49,314 bases of DNA from an uncultured Mucilaginibacter sp. (GTDB lineage: Bacteria > Bacteroidota > Bacteroidia > Sphingobacteriales > Sphingobacteriaceae). The DNA lies in assembly GCA_913777515.1 (NCBI GenBank), contig CAJYSL010000449.1, forward strand, positions 1-49,314, read 5' to 3'. The number at the start of each line of letters is the position of its first letter. Within the stretch, counting starts at the first letter, position 1. The notes below the pieces were generated by a model. It saw only the letters and a program-made list of their open reading frames with translations, was not told the origin of the DNA and searched no databases. The translations under genes and the position numbers were made by a program. This document shows positions 9,104 to 19,835 of this stretch, in pieces.

Positions 9104-9952
9104 ATGAATTTTAAATTTCGCCTCTGTTTAGTGGCTGCTATTATTAGTTTCAACGCTTCCGCACAGCGCCTGCAGGCCGATACTGCTGGTGGTTACCGTT
9201 TGGTTTGGCAGGATGAGTTTAACCAGAAGGGTACACCCGATAGCACCCGTTGGCAATATGAGCATGGGTTTGTACGTAACCACGAGTTGCAGTGGTATCA
9301 GGCCGAAAATGCCAACTGTACTAATGGCAACCTGGTAATTAAGGCTGAGCGGGTGAAAAAGCCCAACCCCAACTATAAGCCGCAAAGTACCGACTGGCGC
9401 ACCAATCGAGAATATATTGAGTATACCGCTGCCAGTTTAAATACCCGCCGCAGCGCCAGCTGGAAATATGGCCGCTTTATAATGCGTGCCCGTATTGATA
9501 CCGCTGCCGGGCTATGGCCTGCCTATTGGACGCTGGGTAAGGACGGCCAATGGCCATCTAACGGCGAAATTGATATCATGGAGTATTACCGTGGTAAACT
9601 CTTAGCAAACATTGCCTGCGGCACTGCCAAACCGTATACCGCCAAATGGTATAGCGAAACAACACCCATTAAGGATTTTAAGGATGTCCAATGGAGCCGT
9701 AAATATCACGTTTGGCGGATGGACTGGGACTCGACCGCCATCAGTTTGTTTGTGGACGACCGCTTGCTAAACCGCGTGAAACTCGACGATTTGGTAAACC
9801 GGGACGGAACAGGCATCAATCCTTTTAAGCAACCGCATTACATACTGGTAAACCTGGCGCTAGGTGGCGACAATGGGGGCGACCCGTCTAAAACATCTTT
9901 CCCGCGCAAATACGAGATTGACTACATCCGCGTATATCAGAAAAAGGATTAA
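9104..9952 (+). CDS. Secreted glycoside hydrolase family 16 (GH16)
   Basis: A 282-residue beta-glycanase of the GH16 fold, which hydrolyses beta-1,3/1,4 linkages in glucans or galactans with retention. The catalytic signature EIDIME falls at residues 155-160: Glu155 is the nucleophile, Asp157 the helper and Glu160 the acid/base. Aromatic substrate-cleft segments LWPAYWTLG and WRMDWD are also visible. A Sec signal ends at NASAQ (about residue 21). ATG 9104 is preferred over 9044 because it places the signal peptide directly at the N-terminus. It is followed after 66 nt by the GH2 gene and probably shares its transcript. Laminarinase, lichenase and agarase specificities cannot be separated by eye. 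Confidence 0.9.
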   Translation: MNFKFRLCLVAAIISFNASAQRLQADTAGGYRLVWQDEFNQKGTPDSTRWQYEHGFVRNHELQWYQAENANCTNGNLVIKAERVKKPNPNYKPQSTDWRTNREYIEYTAASLNTRRSASWKYGRFIMRARIDTAAGLWPAYWTLGKDGQWPSNGEIDIMEYYRGKLLANIACGTAKPYTAKWYSETTPIKDFKDVQWSRKYHVWRMDWDSTAISLFVDDRLLNRVKLDDLVNRDGTGINPFKQPHYILVNLALGGDNGGDPSKTSFPRKYEIDYIRVYQKKD

Positions 9953-13147
<3,195 letters not shown>

Positions 13148-13160
13148 TACCGGGCTTGCA

Positions 13161-13198
13161 CTGCTTAGGCTAATGTCAAAAGCAGTACGGTTTTTTTT
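13161..13198 (+). terminator. Weak intrinsic terminator after the GH2 gene
   Basis: CTGCTT (13161-13166) pairs with AAGCAG (13180-13185), and a T8 run follows at 13191-13198. It begins 13 nt after the GH2 stop. The stem is only 6 bp but the U-run is long. Confidence 0.6.
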
Positions 13199-13260
13199 AA
13201 GCCCTGTAAAATCATTGATAAAGTTTAAAATACTTAGGTTAATGATTTTACGGGGCTTAA
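13197..13260. repeat. 20-bp near-perfect hairpin downstream of GH2
   Basis: The left arm (13197-13216, beginning TTAAGCCC) pairs with the right arm (13241-13260, ending GGGGCTTAA) over 20 positions, with one T/G wobble and a 24-nt loop. It directly abuts the T8 run but has no U-run of its own on either strand. It may be a second transcription or decay barrier or a remnant of a small palindromic element. Confidence 0.7.
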
Positions 13261-13357
13261 CTATTTATAAGCCTTACCGCAATCCACCCATTACGTCTTA
13301 GACGGCTTCATCTGGAAATGGACAGGGCAGGAGCATCAGTAAGCCGTTTGTAAATTA

Positions 13358-13392
13358 TTTGCCGGATATTTTAAAACTTTGTTTTACCTTCG
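13358..13392 (+). promoter_or_regulatory. Candidate housekeeping promoter upstream of rtcB
   Basis: TTTG (13358-13361) and TACCTTCG (13385-13392) match the Bacteroidota -33 TTTG and -7 TAnnTTTG elements with one mismatch and a 23-nt spacer. It is on the rtcB strand, about 420 nt upstream of the start codon. Confidence 0.5.
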
Positions 13393-13436
13393 CACTAATT
13401 CCTGATTTGTCAACCATTTAAATATCAAGGAATCAT

Positions 13437-13481
13437 GACTGCACGTATTTACATATCGCCCCTTTCGCTTTTAGCCTAACC
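13437..13481 (+). CDS. Possible 14-residue leader peptide
   Basis: ATG 13437 to TAA 13481 encodes MTARIYISPLSLLA. It lies 45 nt after the candidate promoter at 13358-13392 and just before a GC-rich, then T-rich segment, an arrangement reminiscent of attenuation leaders. There is no independent coding evidence at this length; it may be chance. Confidence 0.22.
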
Positions 13482-13815
13482 GGCTGCCGGCACCCTGTTT
13501 TTATTTTACTGAAAACACGTTACGGTTTGTTGTCTGATGCAACGACTGTATATTGCCTTGGTCTGCCTCTGTTAGTGTGGTAATGTAATTCTGCCACAAA
13601 AGGGTATATCCCAATTCTCCGGGATGAATTAAAGCCCCATCAATCAAATTCAATTAAAAAAACGCACCGTTTGACGCGTGCCGGGATGCTTATGTAGTTT
13701 CCAAATTTTGGTAAACACATTACTATGCCTGCAACAACGATAACGGTGTTTAACAATTTTCCGGCGACGCAGGTACTTGCTTGTCTGTTGCCGGAGTAAA
13801 ACACTTATCCCTCAC

Positions 13816-15216
13816 ATGGGCAATTTAAAAACAAAAGAATTAAGTAAAATAGGTTATACTGATAACCAGCTTCGCAGCCTGGCTATAGGTATTGCCTCCA
13901 GGCATTTCAAGCATCACACGCACGAGGCGTTGCTTGCATTGCTTACAGATATTAAAAATCAACCGGAGCAGTATTTAACAGACCCGGTTGCCGGCAAAAT
14001 AGCCGAAAAGATTATCGGCAAACCCACTGAGGTTCCGTTTAGTGTGCACGAATTACTGAAAGAACCGCTGCATTATAAAACTTACGGCGGCAAGCACATC
14101 GAGGCTGCGGCTCATAACCAGATGGAATTGGCTATGCAACTGCCGGTAAGTGTTAAAGGGGCGCTGATGCCTGATGCGCATATGGGCTTTGGCTTGCCCA
14201 TTGGCGGTGTGCTGGCTACCCGGCAGGCGGTAATTCCATATGCCGTAGGGATGGACATTGGTTGCCGTATGGCGTTGACCATTATTGATGAGAGTGATAG
14301 TTACTTTAACCGTTATGGCTACCAGATCAAACAGGCGCTTAAAAACCATACTCATTTTGGAATGGAGGGCGGACTGGACACCCGTCAGGAACACGAGGTG
14401 CTGGATAGCCCGGTATTTCGCGAATTGTCCTTTTTGCGGCCGCTGCATGGTAAGGCGGTGAGGCAGCTGGGCACCTCGGGCAATGGCAACCACTTTGTAG
14501 AATTTGGCGTGATGGAACTTGCTGAAAACAATGCGCTTAATTTACCCGCCAGAAAATATGTCGCCTTATTGTCGCACTCGGGCAGCAGGGGATTGGGTGC
14601 CGCCATTGCAAAGCACTATACCCAGCTGGCCATGAACACTTGCAAGCTACCCCGCCACGCACAACCCCTGGCCTGGCTGGATATGAAAACAGAAGCCGGG
14701 CAGGAGTACTGGCTGGCTATGACGTTGGCCGGTGATTATGCCCGCGCTTGTCATGAGCGCATCCACACTAACCTGTTAAAAGCATTAAGCCTGAAGGCGT
14801 TATGCACGGTAGAAAACCATCACAACTTTGCGTGGAAAGACACCTTGGCTGATGGAAGCGAAGTGGTTGTCCACCGCAAAGGTGCCACGCCGGCTCATCA
14901 GGGCGAGCTGGGTATCATCCCCGGCAGCATGACTACGCCGGCTTATTTGGTTAGCGGCAAAGGCGCTGAGGACTCGCTGTATTCCGCCTCGCACGGGGCG
15001 GGCAGGGCCATGAGCCGGCAAAAAGCCAAGGACAGTATCACGGTATCTGCCATGAAAAAATTATTGGACAAAGCCGACGTGACGCTGATTGGCGGCAGCG
15101 TAGAAGAAAACCCGATGGCTTACAAAAACATTGACCAGGTGATGGAGGCGCAACACGCGTTGGTAGATGTGCATGGCCGCTTTATGCCGAAAATAGTAAG
15201 AATGAGTAAAGAATAA
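13816..15216 (+). CDS. rtcB: RtcB RNA-splicing/repair ligase
   Basis: A 466-residue GTP- and Mn-dependent ligase that joins RNA 2',3'-cyclic-phosphate or 3'-phosphate ends to 5'-OH ends. Conserved family motifs are present: DAHMGFGLPIGG, GMDIGCRMALT with metal-binding Cys150, GNGNHFVEFG, LLSHSGSRGLG, VENHHNFAW, VHRKGATPAHQG, and SHGAGRAMSR with the guanylated His at about residue 393. The start is taken at ATG 13816 (MGNLKTKELSKIGY); a TTG at 13777 would add an unlikely Cys-rich lead. PrfH follows after only 5 nt. This pairing defines the RtcB2-PrfH rescue system, in which PrfH releases peptide from ribosomes cut at the decoding centre and RtcB re-ligates the 16S rRNA. No archease or RtcR regulator is nearby. 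Confidence 0.95.
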   Translation: MGNLKTKELSKIGYTDNQLRSLAIGIASRHFKHHTHEALLALLTDIKNQPEQYLTDPVAGKIAEKIIGKPTEVPFSVHELLKEPLHYKTYGGKHIEAAAHNQMELAMQLPVSVKGALMPDAHMGFGLPIGGVLATRQAVIPYAVGMDIGCRMALTIIDESDSYFNRYGYQIKQALKNHTHFGMEGGLDTRQEHEVLDSPVFRELSFLRPLHGKAVRQLGTSGNGNHFVEFGVMELAENNALNLPARKYVALLSHSGSRGLGAAIAKHYTQLAMNTCKLPRHAQPLAWLDMKTEAGQEYWLAMTLAGDYARACHERIHTNLLKALSLKALCTVENHHNFAWKDTLADGSEVVVHRKGATPAHQGELGIIPGSMTTPAYLVSGKGAEDSLYSASHGAGRAMSRQKAKDSITVSAMKKLLDKADVTLIGGSVEENPMAYKNIDQVMEAQHALVDVHGRFMPKIVRMSKE

Positions 15217-15221
15217 ACCTC

Positions 15222-15836
15222 ATGAAAAAAATGATTATACAAATTACCTCTGGAAAAGGCCCGGCAGAATGTTGCCGGGCTGTAGCTAAAGTACAGCAAT
15301 TGATGGTGGCACAAGCCCATCAGCAAAACATAAAAATTGAAGTTTTGGACAGGATTGAGGCGGACGAGACTGACACCTTTAAATCGGTTACATTTACCGC
15401 AGAAGGTAGCAGCCTGGACAGCTTTATCAAAGAGTGGCAGGGCACCGTGCAATGGATTTCGGTCAGCCCTTTTCGCAGGCAGCATAAGCGCAAAAACTGG
15501 TTTGTGGGTGTTAGCGCTTTACCGGTTAGCGAGCTGCCGGTTTGGAGGGATGTCGAGGTAAAGCTGGAAACCTGCCGGGCATCCGGTCCGGGTGGGCAAC
15601 ATGTAAACAAGGTAGAAACGGCAGTGCGCGGTACGCATGTGCCATCGGGCATACAGGTGCTGGCTATGGATAACCGCTCGCAACTCGAAAATAAAAAGCT
15701 CTGCCTGCAGCGTTTGCAAGCCAAGGTGATGGCCTGGCAAACGGAAACTTTAATTAATCAGCAGCAACAGCAGTGGCTTAACCACCATACGCTCGAGCGA
15801 GGCAATGTAATTAAAACAATTCGTCAGCCATTATAA
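15222..15836 (+). CDS. prfH: Peptide chain release factor homolog PrfH
   Basis: A 204-residue class-I release-factor relative that lacks the stop-codon-reading domain. The catalytic GGQ tripeptide is at residues 124-126 in RASGPGGQHVNKVETAV, which drives peptidyl-tRNA hydrolysis. The N-terminal half (MIIQITSGKGPAECCRAVAK) matches the PrfH-specific domain. It starts 5 nt after rtcB and is surely co-transcribed. From the literature on RtcB-PrfH pairs it should act on ribosomes whose 16S decoding centre has been cleaved by a nuclease toxin, freeing the subunit for repair. ArfB-type rescue factors are an alternative class, but length and N-terminus favour PrfH. Confidence 0.93.
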   Translation: MKKMIIQITSGKGPAECCRAVAKVQQLMVAQAHQQNIKIEVLDRIEADETDTFKSVTFTAEGSSLDSFIKEWQGTVQWISVSPFRRQHKRKNWFVGVSALPVSELPVWRDVEVKLETCRASGPGGQHVNKVETAVRGTHVPSGIQVLAMDNRSQLENKKLCLQRLQAKVMAWQTETLINQQQQQWLNHHTLERGNVIKTIRQPL

Positions 15837-15944
15837 AATGGAGTGATTACCGGCAGATAAAGTTTTCATCTTTTATTTACATCCATCACTAAATATTTTA
15901 CTTTTAAAACCGGTAAGTAAACCTAACCTGTAAACCATTAACCA

Positions 15945-17255
15945 TTGCAATTAACCGAAGACCAGATATTTTCTCTCGCGCCCGACGAAGCTTCGAAAAA
16001 AGCCGGGCGCGATTTGGCCACGCCTGCCAAGTGGGTAAGCCTGGGCGAGAGCGCGCAAGCCCTTTGGGGCGAGTGCAAAGGCAGCGGCAGCAAGCCCTAT
16101 CAAACCCAGGTAGATTTAACCAATGTGGCATTCAAATGCTCGTGCCCCAGCCGCAAATTTCCGTGCAAGCATGGGCTGGGCTTGCTGTTATTAAACAGCA
16201 GGCAACCGGGGCTTTTTACGGCGGCCGATATGCCCGGCTGGGTAAGCGACTGGCTAAGCAAGCGCTCGGAAAAAGAAGAGAAGAAGGCCGAAAAAGCCGA
16301 CAAACCAATTGACGAAAATGCCTTGGCGAAGCGCCAGCAAGCCCGCGAGCAAAAGGTAAATGCCGGTATACAGGAGTTATTGATGTGGATGAAGGATATC
16401 GTGCGTAACGGCATCATCTCGCTGCCCGAAAAGGGTGCTGCATTTTGGGAAAACATGGCCCGCCGAATGGTAGATGCTCAGGCGCCAGGCTTAGCTGCCA
16501 TGGTGCGCAAACTGGCCGCCACTCCGTTTTGGAACGAGGGTTGGCAAAGCAGTTTTATGGACGACTTGTTGCAACTTTACCTCGTTGCCGAAGCTTATCA
16601 ACGCATTGACAATATAAATCAGGATTTACAAGCCGATATCCGGTCGATAGTTGGGTTTACGGTTAATCAGGACGAGTTGAGGCAACAGGATGGTACACAC
16701 GATACCTGGCTGGTGCTTGGCAAAGAGGTGCGCGAAGAGCAGCAACTGGCCATCGAAGAAAACTGGATGTATGGTATTCAGTCGGGCCAATACGCTCTGT
16801 TTTTGCAGTTCAGTGCGCGCGGACAGGTTAATCAACTGTCGCTGATGCCTGGGTCGTATATCAAAGCCGAGTTGGTTTATTTTCCGTCGGCGGTTCCTTA
16901 TCGTTGCCTCATCAAAAACCATACGGTCATTAATCCAATACAATCGGCAGAGTGTCAGGTATTTACCGGCTGGCAGCAGGTAGCCGAATACGAAGCGACA
17001 TTAAACGCAAAGCTGCCTTTCCGCAATGATATGCCGCTGGTAGTGGCTGATTTAAAACCCGTACAATTTCAAAAACAATGGTGGCTGCAGGATAATCAAG
17101 GTTACTTATGTAGGATAGCTCACGGCTTTCAGTACATATATACACTACTGGCCTTGAGCGGTGGCGAGGCTTTGCCTATGGCTGTTATCGGTAAAGAAAA
17201 TGTTTACCGGACGCTGGGCGTGTGGTATCAAAACACTTATCAATTTTTAGGCTGA
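15945..17255 (+). CDS. SWIM zinc-finger protein
   Basis: A 436-residue protein with an N-terminal SWIM zinc finger. The ligands are Cys65-x-Cys67-x6-Cys74-x-His76 (FKCSCPSRKFPCKH). SWIM fingers bind nucleic acid or protein partners. A charged helical linker (about 105-145) follows, then a long C-terminal region with no domain I recognise. The start is a TTG at 15945: an in-frame stop (TAA 15939-15941) lies just upstream and no ATG precedes the conserved LTEDQIFSLAPDEAS segment. The stop overlaps the next start as TGATG, so translation is coupled. It is the first gene of a five-gene operon with MoxR and vWA partners, where it may be the substrate- or nucleic-acid-recognising subunit (inference). 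Confidence 0.88.
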   Translation: MQLTEDQIFSLAPDEASKKAGRDLATPAKWVSLGESAQALWGECKGSGSKPYQTQVDLTNVAFKCSCPSRKFPCKHGLGLLLLNSRQPGLFTAADMPGWVSDWLSKRSEKEEKKAEKADKPIDENALAKRQQAREQKVNAGIQELLMWMKDIVRNGIISLPEKGAAFWENMARRMVDAQAPGLAAMVRKLAATPFWNEGWQSSFMDDLLQLYLVAEAYQRIDNINQDLQADIRSIVGFTVNQDELRQQDGTHDTWLVLGKEVREEQQLAIEENWMYGIQSGQYALFLQFSARGQVNQLSLMPGSYIKAELVYFPSAVPYRCLIKNHTVINPIQSAECQVFTGWQQVAEYEATLNAKLPFRNDMPLVVADLKPVQFQKQWWLQDNQGYLCRIAHGFQYIYTLLALSGGEALPMAVIGKENVYRTLGVWYQNTYQFLG

Positions 17256-18736
17256 TGAAAATTTGGGAAGACATTGTACACACCGCTATGCTGGGAACGG
17301 ATAAACCATCGCCCGTCAACACCGATTGGCCGCAGGAGTTAGCAACCATAGTCGATGATATAGACGCGGCCGGTGAGCAGGATAAAGAAAGCCGGTTTTT
17401 GCAAAAGGCGGCCATAGTTTACAATTACCGGCAGTGCGGCTTTACACCGCTGCAAAAAAGCGAACTCAGCTTTGCACCGGCTCAGGCCGAAACTAAATCA
17501 CATTGCTCGGCCGTAGCCGCGCAACTGTTAACCGCCATTCTGCACGAAGATAACTTATCGCTGTTGCAACTATGGCTATCACACTGCGATGACAGCCATC
17601 AACTACTGCCCTCGGTGATGATTCCGGTTGTACTGGATAAAGCTGCCAAAAATGAAGTCATCCGTCAGCTGGCTATAAACTGTAGCGGTAACCGGGGGAC
17701 GTGGTTAAGTCAATACAACCCGGATTGGTCTTACTTTAACATTGCATCCGATGAGGAAATATGGCGTACGGGCATAGCCGACGAACGATTCCGGGTCCTT
17801 CTCAAGGTCAGATTGCAGGATGCGGCCAAAGGTTTGGAATGGCTGCAACAAACCTGGCCGCAGGAGAGTGCTGCTAACAAGTCTAACTTATTAAAGACTC
17901 TTCAAAATAATCTCTCAGCGGCAGACATGCCTTGGCTGGAATCGTTACTGTCCGAAAAGAGCCAGAAGGTGAAGGAGCAGGTAGAGTATTTACTCAAACA
18001 ACTGCCAGGTTCGTCTATCGTTCAATTGTACGAAGAGGTGCTGGGGCAATCGGTAAGCCTGAAACAGGAAAAAGCGCTGTTGGGCTTGGTCAACAAAACC
18101 AAGTTGCAATTCCAATTGCCTGCCGACCTCAATCCGCAAATTTTTAATACCGGGATTGAAAAAATGGCCGGTCCGAACGTGAAGACGAGTGATGAGGATT
18201 ACATCATGTTCCAGTTAATTAGTTCAGTGCCGCCCTCGTTTTGGGAACGTCACCTGCAGGCCAGTCGAGAGCAGGTTATCGAATATTTTGAAAAGTACGC
18301 TGCGGATAAAGTTCAGGCCTTGTGCAATGCTGTAGTGCTTTTTAAAAGTAAAGAATGGCAGCCGCTTGTTTTGAAACAAAAGCTCTTTAACCCTAACTTA
18401 TTATATCAACTGTCGCCGCAGCAACAAGATGAGTATTTGATGCGTTTCGTTAAAGAAGAACCTAAATCCGTTGTTCAGGAAGCGCTAAATATCGACCACG
18501 AATGGAGTCCGGCTTTCACCTTGGAGGCTTTGCGGTTTTTGGCCGATAACCCTTATCAATACGGCCAGTTTGTTTTTAGAAGCCTCATCCAGTTTTTACC
18601 GGCTTCGATAAACAACCAGCTTGATAGCATCAAAGCCAAAGACCCTTACCTGCAAAGCTTGTGGGAAAAGAACCGGAATTACTTACAAAAACTACTCAAC
18701 TTAAAACAGCAGATACCCCAGGTATTTAACACATAA
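17255..18736 (+). CDS. DUF5691-like protein of the MoxR/vWA operon
   Basis: A 493-residue, helix-rich soluble protein that I place in the DUF5691 family from its N-terminus (MKIWEDIVHTAMLGTDKP) and its context. The middle (about 190-330) reads like HEAT/ARM-type helical repeats (WLQQTWPQESAANKSNLLKTL; WLESLLSEKSQKVKEQVEYL). No catalytic motif, signal or membrane segment is visible. ATG 17255 overlaps the SWIM stop by one base, which favours it over the upstream ATG at 17222. It is probably a scaffold between the SWIM protein and the AAA ATPase. Function is otherwise unknown. Confidence 0.85.
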   Translation: MKIWEDIVHTAMLGTDKPSPVNTDWPQELATIVDDIDAAGEQDKESRFLQKAAIVYNYRQCGFTPLQKSELSFAPAQAETKSHCSAVAAQLLTAILHEDNLSLLQLWLSHCDDSHQLLPSVMIPVVLDKAAKNEVIRQLAINCSGNRGTWLSQYNPDWSYFNIASDEEIWRTGIADERFRVLLKVRLQDAAKGLEWLQQTWPQESAANKSNLLKTLQNNLSAADMPWLESLLSEKSQKVKEQVEYLLKQLPGSSIVQLYEEVLGQSVSLKQEKALLGLVNKTKLQFQLPADLNPQIFNTGIEKMAGPNVKTSDEDYIMFQLISSVPPSFWERHLQASREQVIEYFEKYAADKVQALCNAVVLFKSKEWQPLVLKQKLFNPNLLYQLSPQQQDEYLMRFVKEEPKSVVQEALNIDHEWSPAFTLEALRFLADNPYQYGQFVFRSLIQFLPASINNQLDSIKAKDPYLQSLWEKNRNYLQKLLNLKQQIPQVFNT

Positions 18737-18746
18737 AACCTCCGCA

Positions 18747-19823
18747 ATGTCACAAATATTACGTCAACACGCAGAGCAGTTATTTGCTCACGAACTCGAA
18801 GAATTAAAAAAACAGGATACCGGCAAGCGCCCTACTAACTGGGTATTGTCGCCGCAGGCCGTAGTTACTTACCTGGTGGGCGGCAAACTGGGTAATGGTT
18901 TCGAGGTGTCGCCCAAATACATTGGTAACCGCCGGTTAATGGAAATTGCCGTGGCCACGCTCACTACCGACCGCGCCCTGCTGCTGTACGGCTTGCCCGG
19001 TACCGCCAAAAGCTGGGTAAGCGAACACCTTACGGCAGCTGTAAGCGGCGACTCAACCCTTATCATTCAGGGCACGGCCGGTACCAGCGAAGAATCTATC
19101 CGCTACGGCTGGAATTATGCGCAACTCATTGCGCAGGGCCCGTCGGCAGCGGCACTGGTAGAAACCCAGGTAATGCGTGCCATGAAAGATGGCAAGATTG
19201 TAAGGGTAGAAGAGCTGACCCGCATTGGCGCTGATGTGCAGGATACATTGATTACTATCCTGTCCGAAAAAACAATGCCCGTGCCCGAACTGAATACCGA
19301 AGTGCAGGCGGTAAAAGGCTTTAACGTAATTGCCACCGCTAACAACCGCGACAAAGGTGTTAACGAACTATCAAGCGCCCTGAAACGTCGTTTCAATACG
19401 GTTATTTTACCCCTGCCCGACTCGGTAGAAGAGGAGGTCGACATTGTGCGCCGCCGGGTAGAGAGCTTTGAAAAGGTGATGGAGCTACCGGCTGAGCCAC
19501 CTGCCTTGCAGGAGATTCGCCGGGTGGTTACCATCTTCCGCGAGTTGCGCAGCGGGGTAACATTAGACGGCAAAACCAAAATCAAAGTACCATCAGGCAC
19601 GCTTAGTACAGCTGAGGCAATCTCGGTAGTCAACAGCGGCCTATCTATGGCAGCCTATTTTGGCGATGGCCGGTTAAAGGCGGCCGACCTGGCCGCCAGC
19701 GTTATTGGTTCGGTTATCAAAGACCCGGTGCAGGACAAGTTGATTTGGCAGGAATATCTCGAAACGGTGGTGAAGCCGCGTGATGAATGGAGCGATATTT
19801 ACCGTGCTTGTCGCGATTTGTAA
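18747..19823 (+). CDS. MoxR-family AAA+ ATPase (first system)
   Basis: A 358-residue AAA+ ATPase of the MoxR group, which remodels or activates protein complexes together with vWA proteins. Walker A is GLPGTAKS (82-89). Walker B reads IVRVEE (151-156), with Glu where most AAA+ proteins have Asp. Sensor 1 is ATANN (196-200), and an arginine-finger region ALKRRF is at 211-216. About 60 residues precede the ATPase core. It lies 10 nt after the DUF5691 gene and 12 nt before DUF5682 and acts with the vWA protein two genes downstream. Whether the altered Walker B slows hydrolysis is unknown. Confidence 0.92.
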   Translation: MSQILRQHAEQLFAHELEELKKQDTGKRPTNWVLSPQAVVTYLVGGKLGNGFEVSPKYIGNRRLMEIAVATLTTDRALLLYGLPGTAKSWVSEHLTAAVSGDSTLIIQGTAGTSEESIRYGWNYAQLIAQGPSAAALVETQVMRAMKDGKIVRVEELTRIGADVQDTLITILSEKTMPVPELNTEVQAVKGFNVIATANNRDKGVNELSSALKRRFNTVILPLPDSVEEEVDIVRRRVESFEKVMELPAEPPALQEIRRVVTIFRELRSGVTLDGKTKIKVPSGTLSTAEAISVVNSGLSMAAYFGDGRLKAADLAASVIGSVIKDPVQDKLIWQEYLETVVKPRDEWSDIYRACRDL

Positions 19824-19835
19824 TCAGCAGTAAGC

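Larger units (their letters stand above)
13261..13815. other. Long leader region before rtcB
   Basis: About 550 nt without a substantial gene. It holds a promoter-like pair at 13358-13392, two tiny open frames (13437-13481, 14 codons; 13725-13799, 24 codons) and a GC-rich segment (CCGGCTGCCGGC) followed by a T-rich tract near 13482-13507. This could be a regulated 5' leader for rtcB. No riboswitch class was recognised. Confidence 0.45.

Noticed and set aside
13725-13799. 24-codon ORF immediately before rtcB as a real gene
   Set aside because: Too short to support alone; kept only as a possible leader element in the rtcB leader finding.
13261-13815. Degraded gene upstream of rtcB
   Set aside because: No frame on either strand shows a recognisable protein fragment; it is better described as a leader region.
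19115-19633. Long minus-strand open frame inside the MoxR gene (172 codons)
   Set aside because: It is the antisense shadow of a strongly conserved AAA+ gene and its translation has no protein-like composition.
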